Positions 12,466 to 23,200 of a stretch of DNA of 64,000 nucleotides are shown here, one piece after another. The stretch is taken from NCBI GenBank assembly GCA_002104935.1, contig MCGT01000003.1:558001-622000 (forward strand), written 5' to 3'. The notes beneath the pieces are model-generated. The model had not been told where the DNA came from. It did not search any database and saw nothing but the letters and a program-made list of their open reading frames with translations. Positions within the stretch are counted from its first letter, which is position 1. Each line of letters begins with the position of its first letter. The DNA is from Hesseltinella vesiculosa. Its lineage: Eukaryota > Mucoromycota > Mucoromycetes > Mucorales > Cunninghamellaceae. The position numbers were made by a program, and so were the translations under genes.

Positions 12466-14533
12466 TTAAGCTTCAAGAGCCAGTTGCTCCATGTCTTGTT
12501 CAGAGTAACCCAATAGGTTGAGGACGTACTTGAGACTTTTTTGGTTGATTCTTGCACGAGCTTCTTTTTGGACTCGAGGTTTGGCATTAAAGGCAATGCC
12601 CAGACCAGCCTTGTTCAACATCCACAGATCGTTGGCACCGTCGCCCACAGCAATCACCTGATTCAGGGTCACGCCTTCACTTTGTGCAATCACTTCCAGC
12701 AGTTCAGCTTTGCGAATGCCATCCACAATCGGCCCTGTCGTTTCACCTGTCAAGGTCAAGCCATCCGAAGACACTTGCAGCTAACGAAAAAAAAAAGGTG
12801 TGTCAGGTCGTCCTGCCCATCTTTTTTTTGTCCTATTATCCTACCTGATTGGCAAAGGCATAGTCCAAACCCAGCTCCGCCTTGACGTACAACGCCAACG
12901 GCATAAATCCACCACTGATGACGGCCAGTTTGAACCCGAGTTTCTTCAAGGCAGTGCAGAGGAAGCGCGCACCCTCGGTAAACGTCAGCACCTTTTTCAC
13001 ATCGTCGATCACATTCACACTTGTGCCTTTCAAGAGGGACACGCGGCGCTTTAGTGATTCCTTGAAATCCATGCCACCATTCATGGCTTCCTCCGTGATA
13101 GCCTATATCAAAAAAGCGGGAAAATAGCCGTCAGGATTGTATCCTCCTTTCTCTCTGGAACGTACCGCCACTTGGTCCACCACACCGGCATAGCGGGCGA
13201 TTTCATCAATCACTTCTTGCTGGATCAAGGTGGAATCCATGTCAAAGACGACCAGGCGTTTGTTCTTACGGAACACATCGTCGTGTTGGAGAGCCACATC
13301 GGTGCCATAGCTTGCGGAGAGCTCGATCAATTCCGCACGCAGCTGGTTGATATCCACAGACACAGGCACACTGAGACGGAGGTCGGCCGAGGACAAGACA
13401 GAGTGCTTGTCCAGGCGCGCGAGTTTTTCCACAGAGATATGGTGCTTGAGCAAGAGCTGGGTCCAGTCGCTCAAAAAGGCAGGCTGAAGACCGTTCTGGT
13501 TCAGCAGACTGGCAGCGTACTTGATGCGGCCTTTGTAAGGGGCTTCTTCCAGAGACGAGGGCAAGTAGATGTCTTGAGGCTCATCCTTGTCGACGGAAGT
13601 GAGGGGGGAAGAAGGCGTGGTACCACTGGTGTGACGTACTGTAGGCTCTGTTGCTTGGGAATCAGGCACGTCAAAGGTCAGGCTGGCGTCCCAGCGCTGG
13701 GCGGCGTCGGCCAGATCGCGGAACACAGTGACGTTATCGGACTGCAGGGTGATCAGCACACCAAACGTGACGTTGTGGTACAGACGTGACAACATAAAAT
13801 CTTCGATGGTACAGGGGTGGCGGGCCAGGCAAGTGAGCACAGCGCCGATGATGTCGGTGCCGTGCGGACCGGACAGCGACACGAGCACCTTCTGGTTGGG
13901 GGCGACGTAGGCAGGCGGTAGAGCAGCGTGGGGGGTGATCTTGTTTTGTGAGCGGCTGCGATGCTTGGCCACGCTGGTGGGGGAGGCCAAGGGTGACATG
14001 GACACAGGCTCGGGTGAGGCATGGCTGGTGGCCTGGATGGTCTGCATCACCGACAACTTCAACCGGGTCAAGTCTTGGCCCTGGACAAACGGGCGCTGGG
14101 CCACGCGATGCAAGTAAGGATCAGACAATGACAGGCCAGAATGACGATCATTCTTCTTGAGGATCTTGGTGATGCCGGTGTAGTTCAAAAAGACATATCG
14201 CTCCAGGGTCAGGATGCGTTGCAGGAGTGCCAACGGCGAACCATCGTCTGTCATGAGCGAGGCGGATTCGTGCTGGTAAAACTGATCCACCTTATCGACA
14301 TTCTGATCCAGGGTTTCAATGAACTCCACTTCCAACGATTGCAATTGGCCAAGACGACTCGCCACCACTTGTGCAAATGGCAGGGCTTGGTGTTGTGCAG
14401 GATCGATCTTGATAGAATGGCTGTACACGGAGCGTTTGAGAAATGTTTTCAGGTCTGTATAATCGATGCAATTCCCCGCATAGTCGCTGGGCAAATGTTT
14501 CTTTTGCTCATCCAGGTACTTGCCAAATTTCAT
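12466..14533 (-). CDS. SPX-ACT-phosphoserine phosphatase fusion (SerB/Ser2 type)
   Basis: Catalyses the last step of serine synthesis, O-phosphoserine to serine plus phosphate. Minus-strand exons 14533-13166, 13102-12845, 12780-12466 (646 aa). The C-terminal half is a complete HAD phosphatase: motif I VVFDMDSTLI (nucleophile Asp431), ISGGF with Ser519, and GDGANDLWML (588-596). Ahead of it lies an ACT-like region (about 212-265, VLVSLSGPHGTDIIG). The N terminus is an SPX domain: it starts MKFGKYL, continues with YTDLKTFLKR, LEVEFIETLDQNVDKV and ERYVFLNYTGITKILKKND. Yeast Ser2 has none of this. SPX domains sense inositol pyrophosphates and phosphate, so serine output may be phosphate-regulated (inference). 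The fusion is in one uninterrupted exon, so mis-splicing of two genes is unlikely. Confidence 0.93.
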
Positions 14534-15209
14534 GGTTGAACAAAAGCAGTTGTCGCGATGGAAAATGGAGACAGGAAGAAAAAGATAAGATAGAAAAAAA
14601 AAAGTGGAATCGTCCAAAAGAAGCAATCAACCCCCCAAATTGAGTTTCCGCCATGAGTCATTCAAAGCAAGAAGAAAAAAACAGCGCAGCCAATGAAATA
14701 GCCAGTTGCACTAAGCGCACTCAAATGAACCGCCCGCAGAAAAGAATTTGTCGCTTCTTTCTACAAAGCAAGTTTTCACCTTGGATTTATAGACCAAACA
14801 TGACAAGTCATAGGGAGAGGCATGCGTGAAATAGACAGAATGATATGGATAGTCGCAACTTCTCCAATCTGGAGCATTTTTGTTTAACTGAGGATGACTC
14901 GGGGGCTTGAATTTTTTTTCATGGTTTGGTTTGCCAGACAGTGCTAAGTTTTTATCTAAGAGTCATAGTACAATGAGCAATAGAGATAGGCAAAGAGTGT
15001 TACCTGTATTATTGATGGTTCGCTGCTTCATTTTATATTTCAAAAAGAAAGGTACGTAGTAAAAAAAGGGTTAAGGATGTGATTGGCGGTCATGCTCACT
15101 GGCATTGGCATTGGTTTGATCTTCCGCAACACGCGATTCTTTTTGTTTGTTTGTTTATCAAGGTTCTTCTATCTTTTTCTTTATTTCTGCTCATCTTCTA
15201 TCTTTCCCT
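14534..15209. other. Spacer between SPX-SerB and the Fanzor relic
   Basis: This AT-rich stretch has no reading frame I can support. It contains the SerB upstream region on its left. If the Fanzor relic is part of a transposable element, its left end should lie here, but I could not identify a terminal repeat or target-site duplication by eye. Confidence 0.45.
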
Positions 15210-18200
15210 GATGCAATCGCTTCTTCAGTCCGTCTACGTAACTCTGTGCCACATCCCTGAAGAAGATTTCCGCCGGGCGTTGCCTGATCTGTTGGATCAA
15301 GCTTGGATGACCACCGAACAAATCTACACTGTTTGGTCACAAGCAAAAGTCTATCGCAAACGTAAGTCATCCATCGCTTCAATCATGTCTTTTTCTTTAC
15401 CCATCTTCGTAGGACAGGAAACTGGGCCCACGCCACAACGACGTGCCCAACAACAGGAACAAAACGATCGCGCCGAGGGGAGACGGCAGCGCCAAGAAGA
15501 TGAGCGAAATCCTGATGCTGTGGGACCGTGTGCCACATGCGGCCAAATGGGACACTGTTCGTCTGCCAGCCGCCTCTGTCCTTTCCATCGCACGAACAAG
15601 AAGGATTATATCAATGAGATGATGCCAGGTGGTGAGCGCTACACCATAAAAAAAAGCTTTGAAGATGCCGTCCGGCAGCCTTTCAAGCTCGCTTTGAAGC
15701 GCAACATAGAATCGACCAGCACCTGCAACAAGAACATCCTTTTCCGCCTCCAATTGTTTATCAACCATTTCGCTCTTACTCACCCGTCTGACTTTAAAAG
15801 CATCATGATCAGCCAGAACGGTCTCCTGTCCATCTCGCAGCTCATCTATCCCCGCAACCCGCGGCGACCGGGGATCACCAGCGCTCACATCCTGCGAAGC
15901 CTTCCTCCCACCTTCCTGCCTCACTGGAACTAGTTTGTCCGCGACCACCCAAACATCGTGTACAACCCCAACGACCACCACGGCATGGATCCGCTCGACA
16001 ATGCAGCCCTACTCATTCCTGCTGATGACCGCAGCCTTCACTTCCATCACCCGCATAAATTCTATGGAGGTACTTTTGGGCCATGTTTGTCAACGCTTGC
16101 CACCGCTTACTCCAATTGCTTGGTGATCAACTTTGAGAAAAAGGTCAAGAAGTTTATTCGATTCTCCTTTGCCATCACGGATGTCCAAGTAAGTTTTTTA
16201 AAAGGGCGGTACCAAAAAAGGGAATGTGTTCTGACTTTTTTTTATCTCTTTCAGATCCCTCATATTGACCAGCAGGTGGATGACATCTACACAAACTTCG
16301 CAGAAAGACCCTCCCACCCTCAATCAGAGGTCACATCTGGATCGGCCACAAACAGTGTCCCTGGCGTGTCTGCCGAAGAAGCGGCGATTGCCGATGTGAA
16401 GGCGAAAACACCGGTAAATTTTGTTCCGAAATCCTAGCAGTGCCTTGCTTGTCTACACCAACATCAACAAGCAATACGAGCAGTACAAGTCCCAGCCCAA
16501 TGCTAGCCCCAAAAAATGCCCAAAGCTTACCATCCTTCCTGAGCCCCACTTTGGACGCCGATTCATCCCCATCCTACCCGACACGATCAAATACCTAGCC
16601 GAATGCGATGCTCCTGGTCACGCTGTGGCTACCGCAGGTGGTGAAGCAAGCAACAATGATATGGCTGGTGAACCCGACACCGCATTCATCCGTGCCTTGC
16701 CCATGTTTTTCAAGGTGTTCCACATGGAGAAGTTCAACTTTGGCGGCCCTGGGTACGGGAGGCAAGTTTTGCAGACACCAAAAAAAAAAAAAGAGAGAGC
16801 AATTTCTGATTTTTTCTTCTTCTTCTCGCCTAGTGTCCGGGACATGCTTGCGGGAGTACTATACAACTGTCCATTGTTTGCTTGCCACATTTGGTGCGAT
16901 GGCGTTTCGTGCTGCTTTGAATTTATTCGTTTTCCAACCACGCATCGCTCAACGATGAAGCTGCCCAGCCTGGATCACTGGGATACAGAACTGGTAGAAC
17001 GCTTCGACATGGTCGCCGTGCCATCGTTACTGGCAGCTATGGCACGCCTTATCCACTTTCCATGCTCCGTGAAACCCAGGATGACGAAGATTCTGTTGAT
17101 GAAGAACCTGATGACGATTATGACGAGGAAAAGGTGGATGCAGATGCACCATGCCCTGTACGTGCTTCCCTGCCTTTACACCAACAACAGGACTTTGACA
17201 ACGCCACTGACAGCGCTGATTTGGAACAAACAAGCCTCATCAGCATGCCTTTGATTGGCAGTGCTGTACCTACCACCCCAGACCCCCCGTCTCGCCATCT
17301 GCCTTACCGAGTCATCAAGGTATCAGCAAAGGAATATCGCTCGCAATGTGGAACGCAGCGACGAATTCAACAATTGGAACGACGCAAGGTTTCCACGACA
17401 TACTCTTTCCGAGGTCAGCAATTACCGTTCCATCAGCTGGAGGCTGCCATCCCTTCCCACCGAAGCACCAGCGCCTCCGAATATGCCATCCGAATCCAAT
17501 ACCTGCTCGATCGTCTCCCGCTCTTCTTCGACTTTTACGGCCTTCAGCATTCCATCGACCGCTTCAATGCTTACAGAGGGCGCCAGCGGGGTGTTGCATA
17601 CGTTGCCAGTGTTCCTGCTGGCCTGTCCAAGAAGTATGTCAAGTCCCAGCGCAATGTGCGTGGCCACCGCAAACGTACCCACCGCAATCGGCGCAAGCAT
17701 CAGAAGAAAGCTCGGAAGAAAATGGCCTTCAAGATCAGCAAGGCCAAGAAGGCGATGGTGGAACACCTTGCCGCGCTGGATGTTTCTATCGTGAAGACCG
17801 AAAATCTGCTAAAATGCTCTGCTGGCTCGATGCTACCTGGGACGATGGATCTATGGGAAGCAACATTACATACCATGCGCACCCAATGCGACCTCGACCG
17901 TGACCACCGCATTGATCTGATCAATGAAATGGAAGAAAAGAGGCAAGTTGTCGTAGTATTCAGGAGGTCCAGGTGGGCTTATTTTTCTATTGTAGACCTG
18001 CACCGCAAATGAAGCCAAACACACGCATTTGTCACGGTGTGACAAAGTTTCCCAGCGAAAGAGTTCCATTAATACTCTTTGGTGATGGCCTCAAGGGCCG
18101 GAAGGTCGCCGCCCCGCTCAAAAAGCAACCTCCTGGCTCGTCTTCCCTGGTGTTTGACCAATTGGAAAACCTACAACGATAGGGCAAGCTTGCTGTTATC

Positions 18201-18491
18201 TCACTGAATGAGTTCAAAACAAGCAAGGTGGGTAAAAAAAAAAAAGGCATGTCAGCAACGAGGTGGCTCATTCTTCTCTGCTCTATCTGCCATGGCACAA
18301 CCAAAAACCTAGTCGTGAATGGTGGCAAGATTTATGGACTTCTGCGCTGCAGCTCCTGTGCGGTCATCTTTGACCGGGATGTCATGGCGGCCTGCAATAT
18401 GGTGTCCATTGGTCAACACTTTTTCCAACACAAGCAACACCCCCTGGCCTTTTGCCCACGCCGACGCCCTCCAACCTCTCGTATCGCTTAG
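15210..18491 (+). pseudogene. Degenerate Fanzor (eukaryotic TnpB-like RNA-guided nuclease)
   Basis: The reading frame passes through introns at 15362-15412, 16189-16254, 16762-16833 and 17943-17995; the last two are GC-AG. An N-terminal zinc knuckle (CATCGQMGH...LCPFH) comes first. Then WCDGVSCCFEF (about 16,890-16,930), an acidic linker, and the RuvC region: IKVSAKEYR, EAAIPSHRSTS, YRGRQRG, LILFGDG, LNEFKTSK with the likely catalytic Glu in the position used by Fanzors, and a CSIC...CSSC zinc finger leading to DRDVMAACN (RuvC-III). RuvC-I is unclear; a PDPPSRH segment may be its decayed remnant. Two in-frame TAG codons (15931-15933, 18180-18182) and unexplained frame shifts near 16,420 and 16,950-17,060 mark it as broken. 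Fanzors are known as OMEGA-type RNA-guided DNA endonucleases carried by transposons. The start at 15,210 is my choice. Confidence 0.87.
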
Positions 18492-18515
18492 TTTTCATAT
18501 TTATTCACCAAAGCA

Positions 18516-18612
18516 ACCCTGCAAAAGGGGTTACCGTCTGCTCTGGCAAGAACGTGTTTAATGCTTTTATCCGGTTGCTGGTGCTTTAGCCAACACTTAA
18601 CACACGTTCTGA
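18516..18612 (+). ncRNA. Candidate Fanzor guide-RNA (omega-RNA) scaffold / element right end
   Basis: It begins about 25 nt after the Fanzor stop. A 13-14 bp stem pairs 18549-18561 with 18597-18610, with one bulge; the arms read AGAACGTGTTTAA and TTAACACACGTTCT. Inside its loop GGTTGCT (near 18573) can pair with AGCCAAC. A small hairpin (AACCC...GGGTT) lies just upstream near 18517-18535. Known Fanzor guide RNAs are transcribed from the 3' end of the element and are structured, so position and fold fit. No expression evidence exists here, so this is a candidate only. Confidence 0.4.
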
Positions 18613-20450
18613 TTGGTAACGGAGTTTTCTTTTTTTCCATAGTGGAACCTTGTCACCTGGATCGCGTAGGTTGAAACCCTTTTTTTTTATCCTTTTTGGT
18701 CGGTGCAGTGTTGCTTCCTTGAAATGTTCTTGAAAGACGAAAATAGCAGTTTATTTTGAAAAGGCAAACACATGATAGTTTATTGACATTATTTGGAAGG
18801 ACGCCAGTAACGCGCGATAGGGATGGCGTGGTGATGAAAAAAGGATGTGGGATAAACCAAAAAAAAAAAAAATGGAGGATGTGCCGTTTTAGCAAACGGC
18901 AGCGAAAAGATGATCGATGGAGCAATAGCGGGCTGAATTTGCTTACAACCAAGCCTACTCACGCGCACACATGAAAAAAAAAAAAGGAAAAAAAGCACGG
19001 TGACAAGGAACACGTTAACCAGCTTCTTGCTAGCTCTGGTTCTGATGATTGTTGCTTTTGAAGGGGAAGATTAGATAAAACAACATTTTTTTGCCTCTCA
19101 TTAATTAAAAAAGAAGTCAGTGTTGAATTGTTCTTTTTCTTTAAAAAAAAGTCACTGTCAAAAACCATAGCTGAAAGATGCAAAAGCTCGCTAACTTGCA
19201 TAGGCACATCCCGCCAAAAACCTATATATTCCCTTGCACACTCTTGCCCGCTTCACGATATGCTTCTGTCACAAACGGTCAAAGAATCATTGGACTGTCC
19301 TGCTTTAACATCAAGCCTTGGCCGACATTGCTTCTCATTTGTTCATATATACAGTAGCCATCCTCTGAAAAAAAAAATTAGTCTTTTCGTTTTATGAACA
19401 TGCTTGGTTATTTCACAATTTATAACCAGGCCTATTCACACGTTTGTCAAAGCAAGAAAAGCAATAAAACGAGCAGAGGAACTTGCTTTAGAATATTATA
19501 TCTTATATCAATCATATCTGGCAAAAAAAAATATATATATATATATATATACGGGCTTTTTTTATTTGGACTTTGGCTTGCTCCATTCTCATCTTTCCCT
19601 ACCATAAGGATGTTGGAAATGAGAAGTAACTTCTTTTTCCCAGTCACTCACTTTTCTTTTTTTAATCTACTGCTACAGCGTTTGCAGTATGTAGCAATCA
19701 AGTAAACAAAAAAAAACTAGTCATTACCGCCACCATTCTCTTTCATCGTTTTATTTCTTAAAATTTTAACTGTCTAAAGAAACTAGAAAGAATGCCAACT
19801 CCTAGCCCATTTTCATGGTTGCCCAGGTGTGACTACGTGGAAGTGGTTGGCTTACACACCCTTATGACTTCTGTTTTGAAGCGGAAGAGAAGCATAACCC
19901 GCTTGGGGAAGACGAAGAAAACCATTTATGATTTTTCCTTTTCGCGTTTCATAACCGGTAAGGACATAAAGCTCCTCGAGCAAAGACAAAAACCGTGCCA
20001 TCCTACCATCCTGTCCATCCTTCCTCCTTCCAGCCAACGGTCAACGGGAAAAATCACCCTGGAATACGAGCCGAGAGCCGGGCCTGGGGTTTCCCGCCAT
20101 AAGTTCGTCAAGCTTATGACTTGTTTCCCCAGGTCTTGAGTTTGCTAGGCCATTCAAACCATAAATTAGGTTCCCACCGCAAAAATGTTAGTAAACTTTG
20201 TTATACTTTTTGTTTTGTGTTTACCTGCTTCTTTTGTCCTTTCCTTGTGATGTCTAACAGGAATGGAAAACATACGAGTGAGAGTAGCTGTGCTCAAAGC
20301 AGTTTTTTTTTTTTTTTTTTTGTGGGGTATTTGGGATTCCGCACCAAATAATCACGTGATCAAAAAGCTTCGCTCTAATGATATTTACCAACGCTGCATC
20401 TTTGTTTTTAAACAAAAATGCCAGGTTTAGCCCAACTTAAAAAAGATGGT
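18613..20450. repeat. AT-rich repeat-bearing spacer; copy of the 18.8/25.0-kb dispersed repeat
   Basis: There is no supportable gene. The segment 18,805-19,040 recurs in the same orientation at 25,045-25,360. The copies share an anchor near CGCGATAGG.ATGGCGTG, then GATGAAAAAAGGATGTGG, then GCTGAATTTGCTT.CAACCAAG, and diverge by point changes and homopolymer length. The remainder shows nothing I recognise apart from T and A runs and a short AT microsatellite near 19,530-19,550. Confidence 0.6.
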
Positions 20451-20452
20451 TA

Positions 20453-21240
20453 CCCAGGTATGACCACGTGGAGGTACTGACATGCATACCCATCAATGAC
20501 ATGACTTTTTTTCTTGTAGGAAAAGTTTCTTGGCATTATTTGGTTCTTATGGACCTTGTTCTTATGGACCTTGCTTGGCCTGGTTCCAGCGGGTTCTTGA
20601 GTGAAGAAAAAAAAAGGAAAAATCAAAAAACATGCCTTTTGACCCTGAAAAAAAAAGAACTGAGGAGGCAGTCAGCTGGTCATAAAAAGGTGCCAAACTA
20701 AAAAGGGTAAAGAGAGGGTTTCAAATGGAAACTCAATTTTCGGTTTAATTTCCAAACAGAGCTAAATTAACTATGTTTGACATAATAGAGATCTACATTC
20801 TCCTGGTCTGTGCTTGACATCTTTCATTTCAAAAAGATAGCCTTCTTTTTTTTTGAACAGTAGCAAGCTCCCGCTTCCATTTTGCTTGTTTTTGGTCGTT
20901 TTGACAAAAAAACAGCAGAGGAATTCTGGTTACACAACTACTTGAGAGCATGTTTCTCGGCTAGTTTCATTGCTTTTCCAACGTTATGCTTCCCTACGGA
21001 TAGCCTTGGTTCGTAGCTTTAAAATGAATCTAAACACGCCTAGGCAATACCACCCCATTGTGGAGTAATCGCAATAAACAGTAAAGGACAACCAAAAAAT
21101 CATCAAGAAATTGGTGGGAAAAAAAGGTGACTGAAACCAAGAATGTTCTATTGTTGTACCAATAGGAAATCACTTTGTCCCCAGAATGGGCAACGATCGA
21201 TCTGCTGATCGATCTTGATTGCGTCGTTTCAAATCCCCTT
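20453..21240. repeat. Dispersed repeat family R1, copy 1
   Basis: Matches 31,566-32,250 in the same orientation over most of its length. Shared anchors are GTTACCCAGG, GACCAC.TGGAGGTA, TGCATACCCATCAATGACA, TTTCTTGTAGGAAAAGT and CTACATTCTCCTGGTCTGTG. The copies differ by indels in homopolymers and scattered substitutions. No coding capacity is evident. Confidence 0.75.
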
Positions 21241-21309
21241 TTTTTCCCCATTTTTTTTTTGGTTGTCCCATTTCTGTTTACTACGATAAATCGACAGTGC
21301 TGTGGCATT

Positions 21310-21890
21310 GAAAAGGCGTTCTTGGTTTCATTTTAAAGATTATAACCTAGAGCATCCATAGGCACATAGAGGGTAAGAAAAGTATTAAGCTGACAGAGTA
21401 AAGGGCTCTCACGTTATTTTTACCAAAATTCTTTAGCTATTTTGAAGAAAAAAAAAACCGCAAACGCTCTCAATAGAGATCTGCTCTTTGCCAGTTATCG
21501 AGACAAGGCACCTCTTTTATCATCAAATAAATTTAATGATGATGCTTCTTGAAAGACATTCTTCAATGACAAACAAGGAAAAGCCGGCAAAGCATTGCAG
21601 AATTGAAAATAAGGCACTCGTTTCTCAAGAGGTCGTTTTTTTTTTTTTTGCTCCCAACGAGGAAACTTCCCTTTAGTCTTTTTCATTTCATGCAGTTTAA
21701 AAAAAGTGCCAGTAACTAGCCCAACTAATAAGTTGGTTGCCCAGCTATGACCACGTGGAGGTAGCTGGCGTACATACCCTTTTTGATTTCTGCCCAAGCG
21801 AAGGGAGGTGCAGGATGAAAAAAAATGGCAATCACCGCTTTTTCGTGTTCTAAGAAGCAATTTTTTGGTTGGTTGACAACGACTTAACAT
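21310..21890. repeat. Dispersed repeat family R2, copy 1
   Basis: Its reverse complement is found at about 31,030-31,510. Anchors are GACAGAGTAAAGGGCTCTCA here against TGAGAGCCCTTTACTCTGTC there, and a GCAGAAATCAAAAAGGGTATGTACG motif mirrored near 21,770-21,795. A more diverged partial copy lies at 25,555-25,690 in the same orientation as this one. It lies directly beside an R1 copy in both places. Confidence 0.72.
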
Positions 21891-22864
21891 CGGTTGTGAT
21901 CGACGCGTTGCGCACAGACCAATGGCAACCCAATTGCTCGTTGAATTTCCAAGCAGAGCTAAATTAAATATCCAATCCTGCTTCGCTCTTCCCTTATTTT
22001 TCAGCCTCCTCTTCGTTCGGCGTTTTTTTTTTGAACCTTTTTTTCATGGAGCTGTTTGTTTCTTTCGTTATTTTTTTATCCTCATTTTAATGGTGTCCAA
22101 TGTGTTTGACAATAGCAGCGGATAAACTGTCAAAAGGGCAACGGCAGCGAATATTTAGCCATAATGAGAAATTATCTTGCCAATTAATCAACATGGCTCG
22201 GTGTCAGCTTTTTTTCGACCTTTCTAGTGCCACTTTGAATTCATGTCGAAATTAATGAATATTCTATTTTTTTTATTTTACAAAACCCTTAACGGTTCTA
22301 GCAGACGTAGAAACAAGAAAGCCCCTGCCATTGAACATGAGCATCTATGCCCTTAACATGGACCTATAACCCGTTCTGTACATCGGTTGCCATGGTGTGG
22401 TGATGTGCACATCACTGGACTTTTGGATTCGATGAGCACCTGATTTTACTCAAATTTGATGTAAATATTAACATAAACACCCTTTCAGTAGACATGAAAA
22501 AAGGGACGGACTACGCGATTGCTCAAGCCAGGCAGGCAGGGTAGAGGAAGCCACGGTGGTTCTCCACCATTTGAAGACAGCATGGGCGTTCATCGCTGAC
22601 TTGTGTCTGTCATGATTTCTAGTTCATGTTTTCGTGCGTGGTCTGCTGCCACTTCTCCTAGAATAGAGGGGCCGTCTAGGCAGGGATTTTGGCATTGCAT
22701 TTTTCGGCGTCCTCATCATTGCGATCTTTGTGAGACCGTGTGCTTGCACGTATGAATGTTTTTTTTTTTTTTGCTGGCGTCTATGGGCAAAACAGACAAA
22801 AGGAGCCGATACCCTCTAGCCCTTCCTTCTGATGTGTAAGATAGATGCAGTTTAAACTAAGGTC

Positions 22865-23200
22865 ATTTCTGAACATTTTTTATTGGTATGCAAAATTTGG
22901 CGTGAATAATATATAGTGATTTTGTACTGCGATCGTCTGGGGGTTCCCTGGTGAAAATGGCCGATTTTTCAACTTTTTTAGCTGATGAGTCGGAGGTGCC
23001 AAAACGAAATCGACCAAAAGTTGGCTGGGCGACCTTGACGAATCGACCTGGTATTTGCAGGATTGTCTTTACTCATACATCTCAGCGCCCATACAAAATA
23101 TCAAATCGATCCAATCACTCCAAAGTGCTGTTCATCATACTGCTTTTTTTTTTCAAAATGAAAAAGAATTTGGATGGCCATATTTAACCTCCGCACCGCC
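22865..23200. repeat. MITE-like repeat family A, copy 1
   Basis: Shares a roughly 300-bp order of anchors with 36,580-36,890, 49,420-49,755 and, inverted, 49,930-50,175. The anchors are GATCGTCTGGGGGT, TGGTGAAAATGGCCGATTTT, GTCGGAGGTGCCAAAACGAA, AGTTGGCTGGGCG, then a T-run and AAATGAAAAA. It has no coding potential. Non-autonomous element status is inferred from copy number and size. Confidence 0.7.

Noticed and set aside
13172..13789. 205-codon plus-strand frame inside the SPX-SerB gene
   Set aside because: It lies antisense to a well-supported coding exon and shows no domain; a codon-bias shadow.
16405..16434. A 24-nt intron in the Fanzor relic to explain the frame change
   Set aside because: Too short for splicing, and the junction does not restore the downstream frame; a frameshift is simpler.
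16994..17036. A 43-nt intron to explain the second Fanzor frame change
   Set aside because: GT and AG borders exist, but the join leaves the frame one base off.
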